Source of the DNA: UBA1845 sp002338715
Lineage (GTDB): Bacteria; Planctomycetota; Phycisphaerae; UBA1845
Assembly: GCA_035344155.1 (NCBI GenBank)
Contig: DAORAL010000014.1
Location: forward strand, 57,738-121,737
Direction: 5' to 3'
Length of the DNA stretch: 64,000 bases
In this document: positions 1 to 13,411 of the stretch, one piece after another
Position numbering within the stretch: the first letter of the stretch is position 1
Layout of the letters: each line of letters opens with the position of its first letter
Notes under the pieces: generated by a model
The model's database searches: none
What the model saw: the letters and a program-made list of their open reading frames with translations, nothing else
What the model was told of the DNA's origin: nothing
Translations under genes and position numbers: made by a program

Positions 1-374
1 ACATAAGGCCGACCGCCTCCATCCGGCAACAACACCGAAAGAAACAATGCCGGGTTCGAGTAAAGCGTGGACTGCACGAAATCCGCCCGCGAGACACCGA
101 TCGAAAGCATCGCGCCGCGCACACGTGGGTTATTCAGCAGCGCGACCTGGGCTGCTTGTTCTGCAGACAGACCCTTGTCAAGCAGTTCGCGGGTAGCAAT
201 TTCAGCCGTGGCCTCGTCGCGCAGAATCAAGTGGCCCGGCATGCCGACGGCGCGTTCCATCGCATCCGCCGAGCGTAGCATTTCCGGTTGAGCGTCGAGA
301 GATGCGCAGCCGCCCAGCGACAGCAGTGACGCACCCATGGCAATAAGGCGTAAACCTGGAACGCGTCGCAGCAA
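1..374 (-). CDS. TolC-family metal-efflux outer-membrane lipoprotein, N-terminal part (runs off window)
   Basis: The frame leaves the window at base 1, so only about 124 residues are visible. The best start is a TTG at 374 (an in-frame ATG lies at 338). It gives a basic start, a hydrophobic run and the lipobox LGGC, as expected for a lipid-anchored channel. The mature part carries ALLNNPRVRGAM and SRADFVQSTLYSNPALF. The same positions in the CzcC-like protein at 49103-50596 read ALLNNPTLQASF and ARADAVQAGLLSNPSLG, so I place it in the CzcC/CusC branch of TolC proteins. By family it is the outer-membrane duct of an RND metal pump. The pump itself would lie left of the window. It follows a CDF exporter and a His-rich lipoprotein on the same strand. 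The family is secure; the start is not. Confidence 0.75.
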   Translation of the reverse strand, partial: MLRRVPGLRLIAMGASLLSLGGCASLDAQPEMLRSADAMERAVGMPGHLILRDEATAEIATRELLDKGLSAEQAAQVALLNNPRVRGAMLSIGVSRADFVQSTLYSNPALFLSVLLPDGGGRPY

Positions 375-535
375 ACGATACGAGCCTGCTTGAAGGGGCG
401 CAGCGCAATGCCTGGCTCGCCGCGATGTGCGCGCCTGGTCCCTATCTATGAGTTGCAAGTTCTGAAGCTCCGATTACGAATTACTGGTGACCTTTCGTCG
501 CGCATGCGACGACCCAGCGGGTGTGCGCCCGCTTC

Positions 536-976
536 TTAGGTCAACAGCACAATCGTCCGGAGTTGGGGGAGGGAATCCTGGCTGACGTAATGGGCTGGCG
601 GGGAGCGCGGCGGAGTCAAAGCGACCGCGGAGCCATCGGAACAATTGAGGCAGGTCACATCAAGTGATCTGCAATCGATTTGCAGTTGCGTCGACGGTCG
701 GGTAACACGCGGCGGAAGTATCAAAACCACGACGGGCGAGTGATCGTTGTCACTGTAGTGATGATGATCATCACTCTCGTGATCGTTTAAGTCACCGTTG
801 CCAGTAGTGTGCCTGTGTTCGTGCGAATGAGTTGTGCCGTCGTGATGATGTACGTGCGTGTGGTGGACATGATGATGGTGACCATCCGAATGCTTGTGGA
901 CACCTCCCACAGTCAGCCAGCAACCGGTTAAGGCCAATGCACTCAAGCACGCCCAAGTTCTCGAATAGGTCATCAT
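536..976 (-). CDS. His-rich periplasmic lipoprotein, probable metal binding
   Basis: This 146-residue protein starts with a short hydrophobic segment ending in LALTGC, a good lipobox, so it should be lipid-anchored. Residues about 28-80 are extraordinarily rich in histidine (HHHHVHHTHVHHH, then more HxH pairs) mixed with Asp. Such a run usually binds Zn, Ni or Co. The C-terminal half has no domain I recognise and holds one CLNC pair. It sits between the CDF exporter gene and the TolC-type gene on the same strand, which suggests a periplasmic metal buffer for that efflux operon. The function is inferred from composition and context only. Confidence 0.6.
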   Translation of the reverse strand: MMTYSRTWACLSALALTGCWLTVGGVHKHSDGHHHHVHHTHVHHHDGTTHSHEHRHTTGNGDLNDHESDDHHHYSDNDHSPVVVLILPPRVTRPSTQLQIDCRSLDVTCLNCSDGSAVALTPPRSPPAHYVSQDSLPQLRTIVLLT

Positions 977-1180
977 CGCAATTGATCCAGTCTCGCTGGT
1001 TTCATATCGGCAGATTGAGCAGAGTCCGACACAATGACGCCTTGGCTATCTTCACGACCCACTCCTAAGGGTAGTGCTTGCCGAATTTCGGTCATCGGCA
1101 TTGTACTGGGCGATGCGCAAGGGGCAATTCATATGGCTGCCAGCAATCGGGCACCTGGCACGGCTGACGTGGTTCACAAG

Positions 1181-2203
1181 TCATTCGTCGGCCTTCGGGG
1201 CCAAGTTGACCTCGATTGTTACATGAACGAGACCAGGACAGACCTGCTTAAGTCGCTCCTTGTATTCGTCAGGCTGTCGGGCTGCCGCGCTGACAATCGA
1301 CATCGCAGCCGCATGGCGACCGGGACCGATGACCCACACGTGCAGATCGACCACCTCGGTGTCACCATCCGCTGACAACGCGCATTGTATGACGCCGCAC
1401 AGGTCATTGGGGGCTTGCCAGTCTAATAGAACTTGGGCGGTTGCCCTGATCAAACCAACTGACCACCGTGCTACAAGAACTGCCCCGACGATCCCCATGG
1501 CCGGGTCGAGCCAAACCGCATCTGCGTACTTCCCGGCCAGCAGGGCGAATATCGCCAGCACCGATGTGAAGGCATCCGCGACGACGTGTAGGTAGGCGGA
1601 TCGCAGATTGTGGTCGTGATGATGGTTGTGGTCGTGCGTATGTGCGGCAAGGCGCCCTTGCGTTCGCTCAGGGTGCCTGCCCGACTCGTCAAGAGACTCG
1701 GCACCATGGTGGTGATGTCCGCCGTCGTGATGGCCCAGAACCACGGCGCACAGTGCATTGACGATCAGACCAACGATCGCCACGACGATTGCCTGCGTGA
1801 ATTCAATCGCTACAGGATTCAGGAACCGGTCCACGCTTTCCCACGCCATGCCGAGGGCGAACACGGCGAGCAGCACGGCGCCCGTGAAGCCGGCGAGTGA
1901 GTTGACTTTCCCGGTGCCGAAGCTGAACCGTCCATCCCGGGCGTGGCGACGTGCGTAAATGTACGCAAAGTACGCGATCGTCAACGCCACAGCGTGCGAC
2001 GCCATGTGCAATCCATCTGCCAGCAGTGCCATTGAGCCTAACGCGATGCCGGTGGCAATTTCGATCACCATCATGGCGCTCGTCGTAATAACGACGATTA
2101 GCGTGCGCCGTTCTCCTGGCATCGGCTGGTCCTGGCCGAATGCGTGGTCGTGTTTCGATCGTCGCTCTTGACGTCCGTTCACCGCACCGAGGCCCTCGCA
2201 CAT
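1181..2203 (-). CDS. dmeF: Cation diffusion facilitator (DmeF/CzcD-like) metal exporter
   Basis: This 340-residue protein shows the CDF layout: about six membrane segments, then a cytoplasmic C-terminal domain (VVDLHVWVIGPG). The N-terminus has HDHAFGQD, which I associate with the DmeF subgroup. GSMALLADGLHMASHA in the second helix and HVVADAFTSV in the fifth supply the His/Asp metal site. A long His-rich loop (HHDGGHHHH and HTHDHNHHHDHN, about residues 155-205) lies between helices four and five, as in Zn/Co/Ni exporters. By family it moves divalent cations out of the cytoplasm in exchange for protons. It heads a leftward operon with the His-rich lipoprotein and the TolC-type channel. The exact metal cannot be told from sequence. 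Confidence 0.9.
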   Translation of the reverse strand: MCEGLGAVNGRQERRSKHDHAFGQDQPMPGERRTLIVVITTSAMMVIEIATGIALGSMALLADGLHMASHAVALTIAYFAYIYARRHARDGRFSFGTGKVNSLAGFTGAVLLAVFALGMAWESVDRFLNPVAIEFTQAIVVAIVGLIVNALCAVVLGHHDGGHHHHGAESLDESGRHPERTQGRLAAHTHDHNHHHDHNLRSAYLHVVADAFTSVLAIFALLAGKYADAVWLDPAMGIVGAVLVARWSVGLIRATAQVLLDWQAPNDLCGVIQCALSADGDTEVVDLHVWVIGPGRHAAAMSIVSAAARQPDEYKERLKQVCPGLVHVTIEVNLAPKADE

Positions 2204-3254
2204 TTGGGCTTTCCCTATTCTGCAATGTTGCCGTTCTCACGATGACGCGCCGTCAACAAGATCGATGCAACTAATTTCAACGTGCCGGCTATTACATCGT
2301 CTACAACAGCATATTCCAGATGGTTGCGATAGCCACACGAATCGAATCTGCTCTGCTTGAGAATTTGCCGTGATGGGAATAGGTCAGGCCCCTCTCGTTA
2401 CTTGATCGACTATGCCGCGAACAACACCCGCCACATCGGTACGCAGAATGTCGTCGTCCCGACCGAGAATCTCAGCGACGTTTGTCTGCCGGCACGGCGT
2501 CGGTAATCTCGGCCACGTTCGACCGATAGGCGAAGCGCTTCAACGTCGAGTAGTGATGCAGTCGCTCCAGTGCCATGCGTCTGCACAATTCCTCAGAGTT
2601 CTCCAAGATCTCAATGATATCGCGGTAGATGGTCTTCAGCTTAGCGCGCAACTCCAGACGGGTCGTCAATTGCGGCGGAGTTAACTTGTGTGGGCTCTTG
2701 TGATGCGAATAAGACGTCGAACACCGTCGAGCTGAACGCATACTCAACTCGGCCAAGCAACGCTGCTGGAATTCATCAACGCCAAGCCATCAGTGGCGTC
2801 TGGCTGAAGCCTTATTGAGTCCTTTCTTGAACGACTCCATTCTGCGTGAACGGCACTGTAGGGTTGAGAAGAATCCGACTGCGTTTTACCCATGGACATC
2901 AATCATCTTGCAGTCTGGCGTGAATTTTCTCCTTCGGTTTGTCTCAACAAGAAGACTTCTCGACCCACATATCGAGTACTAGGAAAATATGTTCTATTGA
3001 GGAATAGAGTCAAGGCCTCTTTCCTACTCATGGAACGCCGACCTCGAATCGATTCATCGCATTCGGCTGCACACGATCGCCAACACCGCCGCTCGGAGCG
3101 GTTCGGGTACAGCATATCACCGAAGTGCGTGCGGAACTGGCCCACGACCTATTCGTTGGTCGTGCGGTTTCGGGATGGTTGGTGAAGTGACAGATTGTTG
3201 ACTCGACGTAATTGTTTCGCGGCGAGTGGGCATTTTCTTGAGGAGAACAGAATC
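2204..3254. other. Low-coding stretch between CDF gene and broken HTH gene
   Basis: Apart from the doubtful ORF at 2472-2756, neither strand offers a frame with a convincing start, ribosome site or recognisable domain. The region has scattered short frames in several phases, as expected for decayed genes. I see no tRNA, terminator or long repeat in it. Confidence 0.4.
2472..2756 (-). CDS. Hypothetical small protein (doubtful)
   Basis: This is an open frame of 94 codons whose middle part (about residues 36-75, rich in Leu, Glu, Arg) would form helices. I recognise no family. A continuation in a neighbouring frame (VAEILGRDDDILRTDV) hints that a longer ancestral gene may have been frameshifted. 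It lies in a poorly coding stretch together with two clear gene relics, so it may be decayed rather than functional. Confidence 0.2.
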   Translation of the reverse strand: MAELSMRSARRCSTSYSHHKSPHKLTPPQLTTRLELRAKLKTIYRDIIEILENSEELCRRMALERLHHYSTLKRFAYRSNVAEITDAVPADKRR

Positions 3255-3683
3255 ATGTCAAAGACCGTAATTGCTGAACTTGGGTCGCTCGTCCGCAGAC
3301 TCAACACTGGCCGCCAAAACGACGTGAATGCCATTGTCGAGATCGACGCTGCATTCGATAATCTTGGTGTGGCAACTGCAAAGCCCAAGAAACGCAAGGG
3401 TCATTCTGGACCACCGAAGACGGCAAAGAGGCAATCTGGAAAAAGGAGAGCAGCAAAGATAACCAAGCGTCGGGAGTTTAAGACGATCGCCACTGAGTTA
3501 GTGCTCGCGACCTTCGAGAAAGCGGGAGCCAAAGGTTCGACGGGTGCTCTGCTCACTAAGGCATGGAAGGCTGCGAAATGACCAGGCGATGTGTACAACA
3601 CTCTCGGACTGCTCACCAAGACAAAGAAAATCGAGAGGAAGAACGTGAAGGGTGAGCAAGACAGTCGGTATACGCTGGCGTAA
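3255..3683 (+). pseudogene. Winged-helix-like protein gene interrupted by an in-frame TGA
   Basis: The frame starts at an ATG at 3255 with AGGAG upstream (MSKTVIAELGSLVRRL). It runs through a Lys/Arg-rich linker into a helical segment ending KAWKAAK, where a TGA stops it at 3579-3581. The same frame then continues without a break as PGDVYNTLGLLTKTKKIERK and ends ...SRYTLA at a TAA (3681-3683). The two parts read as one small winged-helix fold: helix, turn, recognition helix NTLGLLTK, then a strand pair. A single CGA-to-TGA change would explain the break. Functional readthrough or a sequencing error are the alternatives. The truncated 108-residue product would lack the recognition helix. The region around it is also decayed. 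Confidence 0.6.
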
Positions 3684-3814
3684 TCGTACAGGAGAAGAAA
3701 GGTGCAGCCCTTTACAACCATCGGTGCAATCATCTTTGGCTTGGTTGCCCTAGCGCATTTTCCCCGCCTTTGCCTTGGCTCGGAGCTTCCGCTAAACGGC
3801 AGACGCATTCCGCT

Positions 3815-4038
3815 TGGCGGATCTATCCTATGTACAACTGGACCCACGGGCTGGAAGATTCGATCGAATGGGTGACCCACTCGATCTACCCGCTGGAATT
3901 CGAAAATCACCGTCCGCTCAACGACTGGTTTCTCTATCAACTCGGCGTGTTTCGTTCCCAGCGAATCGAGTTCGCCCGATTAAACCTGGAATACACCGTG
4001 ATGAACAATCGCAAATTAATCGAACTTGTGCGCCGGTA
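3815..4038 (+). pseudogene. glnS: Fragment of glutaminyl-tRNA synthetase gene
   Basis: About 75 codons read IYPMYNWTHGLEDSIEWVTH, then LEFENHRPLNDWFL and IEFARLNLEYTVMNNRKLIE. This is a stretch of class I glutaminyl-tRNA synthetase: E. coli GlnRS, as I recall it, has IYPMYDFTH, THSLCTLEF and SRLNLEYTVMSKRKL, the last holding the KMSKS-like signature (here MNNRK). There is no matching sequence before or after, and the conserved SICTLEF has become SIYPLEF, so this is an internal relic and not a working synthetase. A frame of 110 codons (3770-4102) spans it, but its ends are unrelated. It sits just past the broken winged-helix gene. Confidence 0.8.
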
Positions 4039-4082
4039 TTGGCAAGCGCGGGGCAGATTTAGAAGTGCGATAGAAAACACGC

Positions 4083-6116
4083 TTACTCGTTCGCAAGCAT
4101 GAGCGCGCTGTAGTCTTCGAGATCCACGTCCAAGTCGCCATCTCGGTCAACTCGGACACATTCCCCGGTGGTTTTTTCACCAGGTCCGGTGAAGCAATCC
4201 TTGACCGCCTCAAATGCGGTCCCTTCGAAGTAATCCTCGGCGAGCTTGAACGAGTCGCCACCAATGACGGCGCCCATCAGACGACCAGGAACATCGTCAG
4301 CCGGTGGATGGATACCACCGTAAATCCGCGAGAGGCTGCACTCGTCGGAGGCGTCGTAGTAGCTGGCCCACTGCAGGGTCACGTCGACGCTGGGACCATC
4401 TTCAAACACCAAGTATTCGTTCTGCGGACAGAGGAATTCGCCGAGTCCGCCCGGGAAGTAGGGTGAACCGGTGAATCGCGCCATTAGCTCAGCCCCTGCC
4501 CGACTGAACGTGCTATGCCCTGAGACGTATCCGGGAAACGGGGGTGTCACGAAACTTGGTCGCTGGTAGGGCCACCAGTTCTCGGCAAGGATCCAACCGA
4601 CGCCAGCGGTGTCCGTGTCGGGGTTGGCGATGTAGTCCGGTCCGCGCCAGGCTTTCACTGCGATCTTGCCTTCGTTGCCTGCGAGGTGTTCATGCCGCTC
4701 ACCGACAGTGGTGGTGTCCAGTGTGACCAATTCGATGGCACCTGGTTTCAGGTTGATGCCCTGCGGGTGATAGGAGGCTGCCTGGGGATCGCTGCATTGC
4801 CCCAAATCGCACATGTAGCGAATCGCCGAAACCGGGCGGATGTAGTCGTACCAACCCTTCACGCCCCAAGCGGCGACAGCCGAGTCATGCATGGTGGCTC
4901 CCAAAGCGAAGTAGAGCTTGACGTCCCACTGGAGGTCATCCAACACCGGACCCTGTCCCTGGAAACGTTTCTGGAGTCCGGGGGCGTCGGATACATAATT
5001 GGCCAACACATACCAAGTTCCAGGCGGGGTTTCCGAGTCGGGACCGTCCGCCCAGAATTCGGCGAGGATGCGGTAGTAGTCACCGGCTGGCACAACCTGC
5101 GGCGCGTAAGGTTGACCGGTTATGGGATTGAGGGCGTATCCGTTCCCGTCATTGGTACCGAGCGTGTTGTTTCCCCGCGACGCAGGTGAGACATCGATGG
5201 TTGCGCCGTTGGTGTCAACGAGCAGACCCGACCACTCAACGACCTGCTCGAACCCAGCCTTGTAGGCAGCTTCGGTGGCCGTTCCCAGCATCGGTGGCGG
5301 ACCTGGATCGTGATAGACCCAGTAATCGAACCCGTCTCGGTTGTAGATTGTGAGATCAGACGGCTTGAGGGCAAAGGCGGAAACCTGACCCCACTCGGGA
5401 CTGAGCGCTTCGGGGTATCCAAATGGAATTGGGTTCCCACTTTGGTCGATGAAAAACTGAAGCGACAGCGGCTGCCATCGATTAGGGAAGAAGAGATTTG
5501 GATTGCCCGGGAGGTCCGGAAGTAGCGGTGAATTCACGGGGAAGTAGAACTGATTGACAAAATCGTTCACTTCGTTCGAATTGTCCGCCAATCCGAAGTT
5601 GATCACGTTCTCTGCAATGCGATTCCCGACAGACGCTGGCGTGTTAAGTCCTGTCGTGGTGATGTCCCGGTCATATCCCAATGAGTCCATCAAGCCGTCG
5701 AACAAGGGAAGGCTGATCCCCGCTCCAGGTGAGTTTGCAAACCGCCATGAAAGGACGCGATAGGCCGCGTAGCTGATCGCCTCTTCGCGAGCGGCTTGCA
5801 CGTTGATCGCCGTTGGACCACCAGGTACGAGAAGTGGATTGGGTGGGTGCATCTCATTGGTGAGATACGGGAGTTCGTTTTCGCCATAGACAGCCCACGC
5901 GTCGTACATCGCCATCGACGTGTGGAAAAGATTGCGGGCGTGCATGGTCGGCCGGGCGAAGTCATTACGGATCGCTTCCAACATGACCTCGTTCCACTGC
6001 CGAGCCACAGATTCTGCGCGGGCCTGTGGTGCCGATGCGAAGACGAGCCCAGCGATCACGAGCACGCATGACTTACGAGAGATTCCAGTGACTCTGTTGC
6101 TTCGTTCGAAAAACAA
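4083..6116 (-). CDS. Secreted vanadium-haloperoxidase-like (PAP2 superfamily) protein with half dockerin tail
   Basis: The protein is about 677 residues. I choose a TTG at 6116 because AGGAG lies seven bases upstream and it yields a normal signal peptide (KSCVLVIAGLVFASAPQARA). The open frame extends to an ATG at 6179. The body is mostly helical. Near the C-terminus it carries GYVSGHSTFSRAG and SRIYGGIHPPADD, which match the phosphate/vanadate-binding motifs of vanadium-dependent haloperoxidases and related PAP2 phosphatases (Ser-Gly-His and Arg...His). The last 24 residues, VRVDRDGDLDVDLEDYSALM, are a single Ca-binding dockerin-like half repeat. The protein should act outside the cytoplasm. 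Whether it oxidises halides or is a phosphatase cannot be told. It forms no obvious operon. Confidence 0.8.
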   Translation of the reverse strand: MFFERSNRVTGISRKSCVLVIAGLVFASAPQARAESVARQWNEVMLEAIRNDFARPTMHARNLFHTSMAMYDAWAVYGENELPYLTNEMHPPNPLLVPGGPTAINVQAAREEAISYAAYRVLSWRFANSPGAGISLPLFDGLMDSLGYDRDITTTGLNTPASVGNRIAENVINFGLADNSNEVNDFVNQFYFPVNSPLLPDLPGNPNLFFPNRWQPLSLQFFIDQSGNPIPFGYPEALSPEWGQVSAFALKPSDLTIYNRDGFDYWVYHDPGPPPMLGTATEAAYKAGFEQVVEWSGLLVDTNGATIDVSPASRGNNTLGTNDGNGYALNPITGQPYAPQVVPAGDYYRILAEFWADGPDSETPPGTWYVLANYVSDAPGLQKRFQGQGPVLDDLQWDVKLYFALGATMHDSAVAAWGVKGWYDYIRPVSAIRYMCDLGQCSDPQAASYHPQGINLKPGAIELVTLDTTTVGERHEHLAGNEGKIAVKAWRGPDYIANPDTDTAGVGWILAENWWPYQRPSFVTPPFPGYVSGHSTFSRAGAELMARFTGSPYFPGGLGEFLCPQNEYLVFEDGPSVDVTLQWASYYDASDECSLSRIYGGIHPPADDVPGRLMGAVIGGDSFKLAEDYFEGTAFEAVKDCFTGPGEKTTGECVRVDRDGDLDVDLEDYSALMLANE

Positions 6117-6179
6117 TATTCTTCTCCTCGCGGAAGCGGACACTCCCCCGCAACAAAACCCGAGCAATGAGAATAGCAA

Positions 6180-7257
6180 TTACGGCATCTCTCCCAGAAT
6201 GGAAGCGTCGTGCCTTCCGCGTACCGCCGGATGTTGAATCAAGAATGACTCTGACCTTGGAAGTGCAGGTTGCCCGGCTGCCTTCCCCACTAAAAGCCAT
6301 TATAGTCAACCTCGCCAATCTGACACAAGCGAGAAGGCCATCTGCCCCGGCGCGATGAATAACTTGGGGGATGCGTTAGGGGAGCCATCCAACCCAGTTA
6401 TCATCCATTTTCGGACCTGGAACCGCGGACCAGCCGCGACCGAATGACGAGGAGAGCATAACTGAAATCACCGACAAACCGTCGAGCGCTACGACCGGCC
6501 AAAATTCGATTACCTCCTAACGGCCCACCCAAGCCGAAATCGAACCGCTCGTCGTCGGTTTGTGGCGAGTTGCGGATGAAAGTTCATTGAGCCCCAAGAA
6601 CCAAGTCTTCTTAACCGTGATCCAGCTGACACATGCATCATCGATTGAATCCAGTCAGCAACCAGCCAGATGGCGATGACTGGCCCGAGAACGATCGTTT
6701 TGTTATCCCACGACCATGGCTATTCCGCGCCCTGGCGTCGTTTCCTGAAGGCAAGTGGTCATCTGGTCCTCGTTGGCTTTGCGGGGAGTTTCAGCCTACG
6801 CCGATATGAACTAACCGATCATGCGAATTGTGAGATGGTTGATATCCGTCACGATCCTAGAACCCTGGCCCTAATAAGGCGCAGTAAAGGCAAGAAGCGT
6901 CGATCACCTAACGCGTTTCATTCATGTTAAACTTCGGTGCCACGGCATGTCGCTCTTTCGGATGGCCGAATGCGCGAGAGGGGTGGACCATGACTGAAAC
7001 CACCTCAAGCTCAACACCGATTATTGAACGCCTCCTGACCTATAAGCAGGTCAGGCCCAATCCCGCCCAACGCGGTTCACCGGACAAATACGGGCGTTTA
7101 CTAGGGCAGCAGTGAATCGACGCGGAAAGAGGGATGGAAATGCAGCACATCAATTCTACTCACGCCGCAATCACCGCCTCGTTGCTTGTGGCTACCTGCT
7201 TTCGTATACGACCAGAAATCTACATTCTGCGAACTTATCCGATTTCAATAGTTTGGC
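6180..7257. other. Long intergenic region without a confident gene
   Basis: Several short plus-strand frames are open but none is recognisable. The best two are 6633-6809 (58 codons, Trp/Pro-rich) and 6990-7115 (41 codons, starting MTETTSSSTP, with GAGGGG upstream of the ATG). I see no RNA gene, clear terminator or inverted repeat. It separates two minus-strand units, so it should hold the promoter of the haloperoxidase gene and the end of the cus operon. Confidence 0.4.
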
Positions 7258-11170
<3,913 letters not shown>

Positions 11171-11184
<14 letters not shown>

Positions 11185-13411
11185 GCGCGCCTCCGTCTTT
11201 ATTGCTACGGCGGGAGGGCGCAATCGTTTCTTGTCGACTACCGCAACGGAACATCGCCGACCCAAAGAACGGGTTTTCCGTCTTCTTCTTCGTTTGCAGC
11301 CAATCCGCGCCTCGGCCGTCGAAGGCCATCGGACAGTGGAATCGGTGCAGTGTTGCAGGTGAACCGAATCGCTTGGCGATCACGATCATGCTCTCCGACA
11401 ACATCGCAAATCCAAAACGGGCGTCTTCTATCGATGATGATGTCACGATTTGTTTTGTGAGCGAACAGAACTGCTCTTGTTCTTTCATCCAAGCATCGTG
11501 GGCAGTTCCGACAAGGAGCCCCATATCTACCTGTTCTGCGGCCGAGTCGATCTGTTTCGCCGCGACGATCGCATCGTCGAGTGCGTCACGACTAAGCGCG
11601 TGTTGCAACTGTAGGTATGCCAGGAAAACCGGTTCAAGCTGATTGACGAACGCGGCTGGGATTGGGACCGATTCAACCGAGCCGGCAACAGCCGGGCGTG
11701 GTGGGGGCAAGGTCGTTACGGCAGAATCTGGTGGCGGTGTATCACCGTGTTGATGCGTTGGCGGTTGCCCACCTCCCGAGGGATTCATCATGCTCGGCTT
11801 GGCGATAATCTGCATCGCACTGTCGATCTTGAAGTTTCCATTCACGACAACCTGCTCGCCTTCGCTCAGGTGTTCGAGCACAATGTAGTGGTCGCCAGCG
11901 CGCGGACCGAGCGTGACTTCGCGCCCTTCAAACCTTCCGGGTTCGTTGGGCACAGCAAGATAGACCAGGGCACGCTTACCAGTAATTAGCGGCGCTGACG
12001 CTGGGATCACCAGCGGAGCAACCGCGTCCCCTGTTTCGACCGATACGAATCCCAGAGACTCAGCCCGAACCAAGGGCATACCGCATACGTCACACATGCC
12101 GGGTTCGTCTTTAATAATCTCCGGATGCATTGGGCTGATCCATTTACCGGCCAGCTCCGCATCAACCACGCGTCCGCCTTCGGCGACTTTAGAATGGACA
12201 ATCGCGCGGACAAACATCTCAGGTTTCAGACGACCGTCTGGGTTTTCTACGTTAACTCGCAACTTGACGGTTCTCGTTCGCGCATCGAGGATCGGATCGA
12301 TGAAGGCAATACGACCGGTGAACGTCTCGCCCGGATACGCTTCAGTGTCGAATTCGATTTCCTGCCCATAGCGCAACCATTGCAGATCGGATTCGTAAGC
12401 ATCAAGTTGAATCCACACGCGGGAGAGGTCAGCGATGGTATAAATGCGAGTACCGGTTTCGACGTACATGCCCTCGACCGCAGTCTTGTGAATCACGATG
12501 CCACCCATCGGCGCGTAGATCGTCATGTAATCCGACGCGGTGCCACGGGCCTCGATCTCGGCGATCTGTTCGTCTGTCAATCCCCAGAGACGGAACTTGT
12601 CGCGGATATCTTCTACCCAGTCTGCGGCCCGTTTATTCACCAGTGACCCTTGTCCGGTGGAACCACCGGACCGCTCCAGCGCTTGAAGCAGTTCAGTCTG
12701 CGCGGTGGCCAACTCGGGACTGTACAGGTAAGCCATGTGGTCGCCTTTTTTGACTGGAATACCTGTGTAGTCCACGTACAACCGTTCCAGACGACCGGGA
12801 ACCCACGCGGTGATGTAGCCGAGGCGCGTTTCGTCGTAATCTATTTTTCCCACCATGCGGATTTCTGCGTTGACGAATTCTCGTGCAACCGGCTGAGTTT
12901 GGATCTCCGCCAGACTCTGCGCAGTAGGTGACAACTTCAAAGAACGCTGCACGCTGGATTCATCGTCTGCGCCTGATTCGACGTCTACTTCCACCATGTC
13001 CATCCCGCAGATTTTGCACTTACCGGGATTGGGCTGGGGCGGTAGGCAAAACATCGAACACGCATACAGCGGTTGTTTTTTTGTCTTCCCTTTGTTCGAT
13101 GCGTGCTTCGGTGATTCGTCTGCGAGCACCAGATCCATTCCACAAATTGGACATTTGCCTGGATCAGGCAGTTGAATTTGGGGATGCATGGAGCACGTCC
13201 AGATTTGTTCAATGTCATTGGCGTCACGATCGGCGTTTGCGTCAACCGATATTGGAGCCCGATTGCGACTGACGGCAGAACTAAAACTGTACCCAACGAC
13301 AAACGTCAGTATCAGAAGGATGAGGACGGGCATTCGGGCAAGTACGCGCATGACCCGCTTTAGAATGGTTTTCCATTTTTGCATGGATTCGTTGTTTCCT
13401 GGGTCCGTCAC
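11171..13411 (-). CDS. cusB: CusB-type periplasmic adaptor with three heavy-metal-binding motifs and a DUF3347 tail
   Basis: This 746-residue membrane-fusion protein begins at a GTG that overlaps the cusC stop as GTGA. After one N-terminal membrane helix (about 25-45) come two metal modules, CSMHPQIQLPDPGKCPICGM and CSMFCLPPQPNPGKCKICGM. Next is the adaptor body (lipoyl and barrel parts with YITAWVPGRLERLYVDYTG, DLSRVWIQLDAYESDL). A third module with SPMHPEIIKDEPGMCDVCGM is inserted near residue 445. The C-terminal 150 residues match DUF3347 (HRFHCPMAFDGRGADWLQ, then NPFFGSAMFRCG), a domain often met in copper-handling proteins. By family it links CusA to the outer-membrane channel and passes Cu(I)/Ag(I) to the pump. 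Three metal modules in one adaptor is unusually many. Confidence 0.92.

Noticed and set aside
3579..3581. General recoding of TGA as an amino acid
   Set aside because: Many well-coupled genes in the window end at TGA within ATGA or GTGA overlaps, so TGA is a normal stop.
3401..3940. Minus-strand frame of 179 codons
   Set aside because: It overlaps the winged-helix gene and the start of the glnS relic, both recognisable on the other strand.
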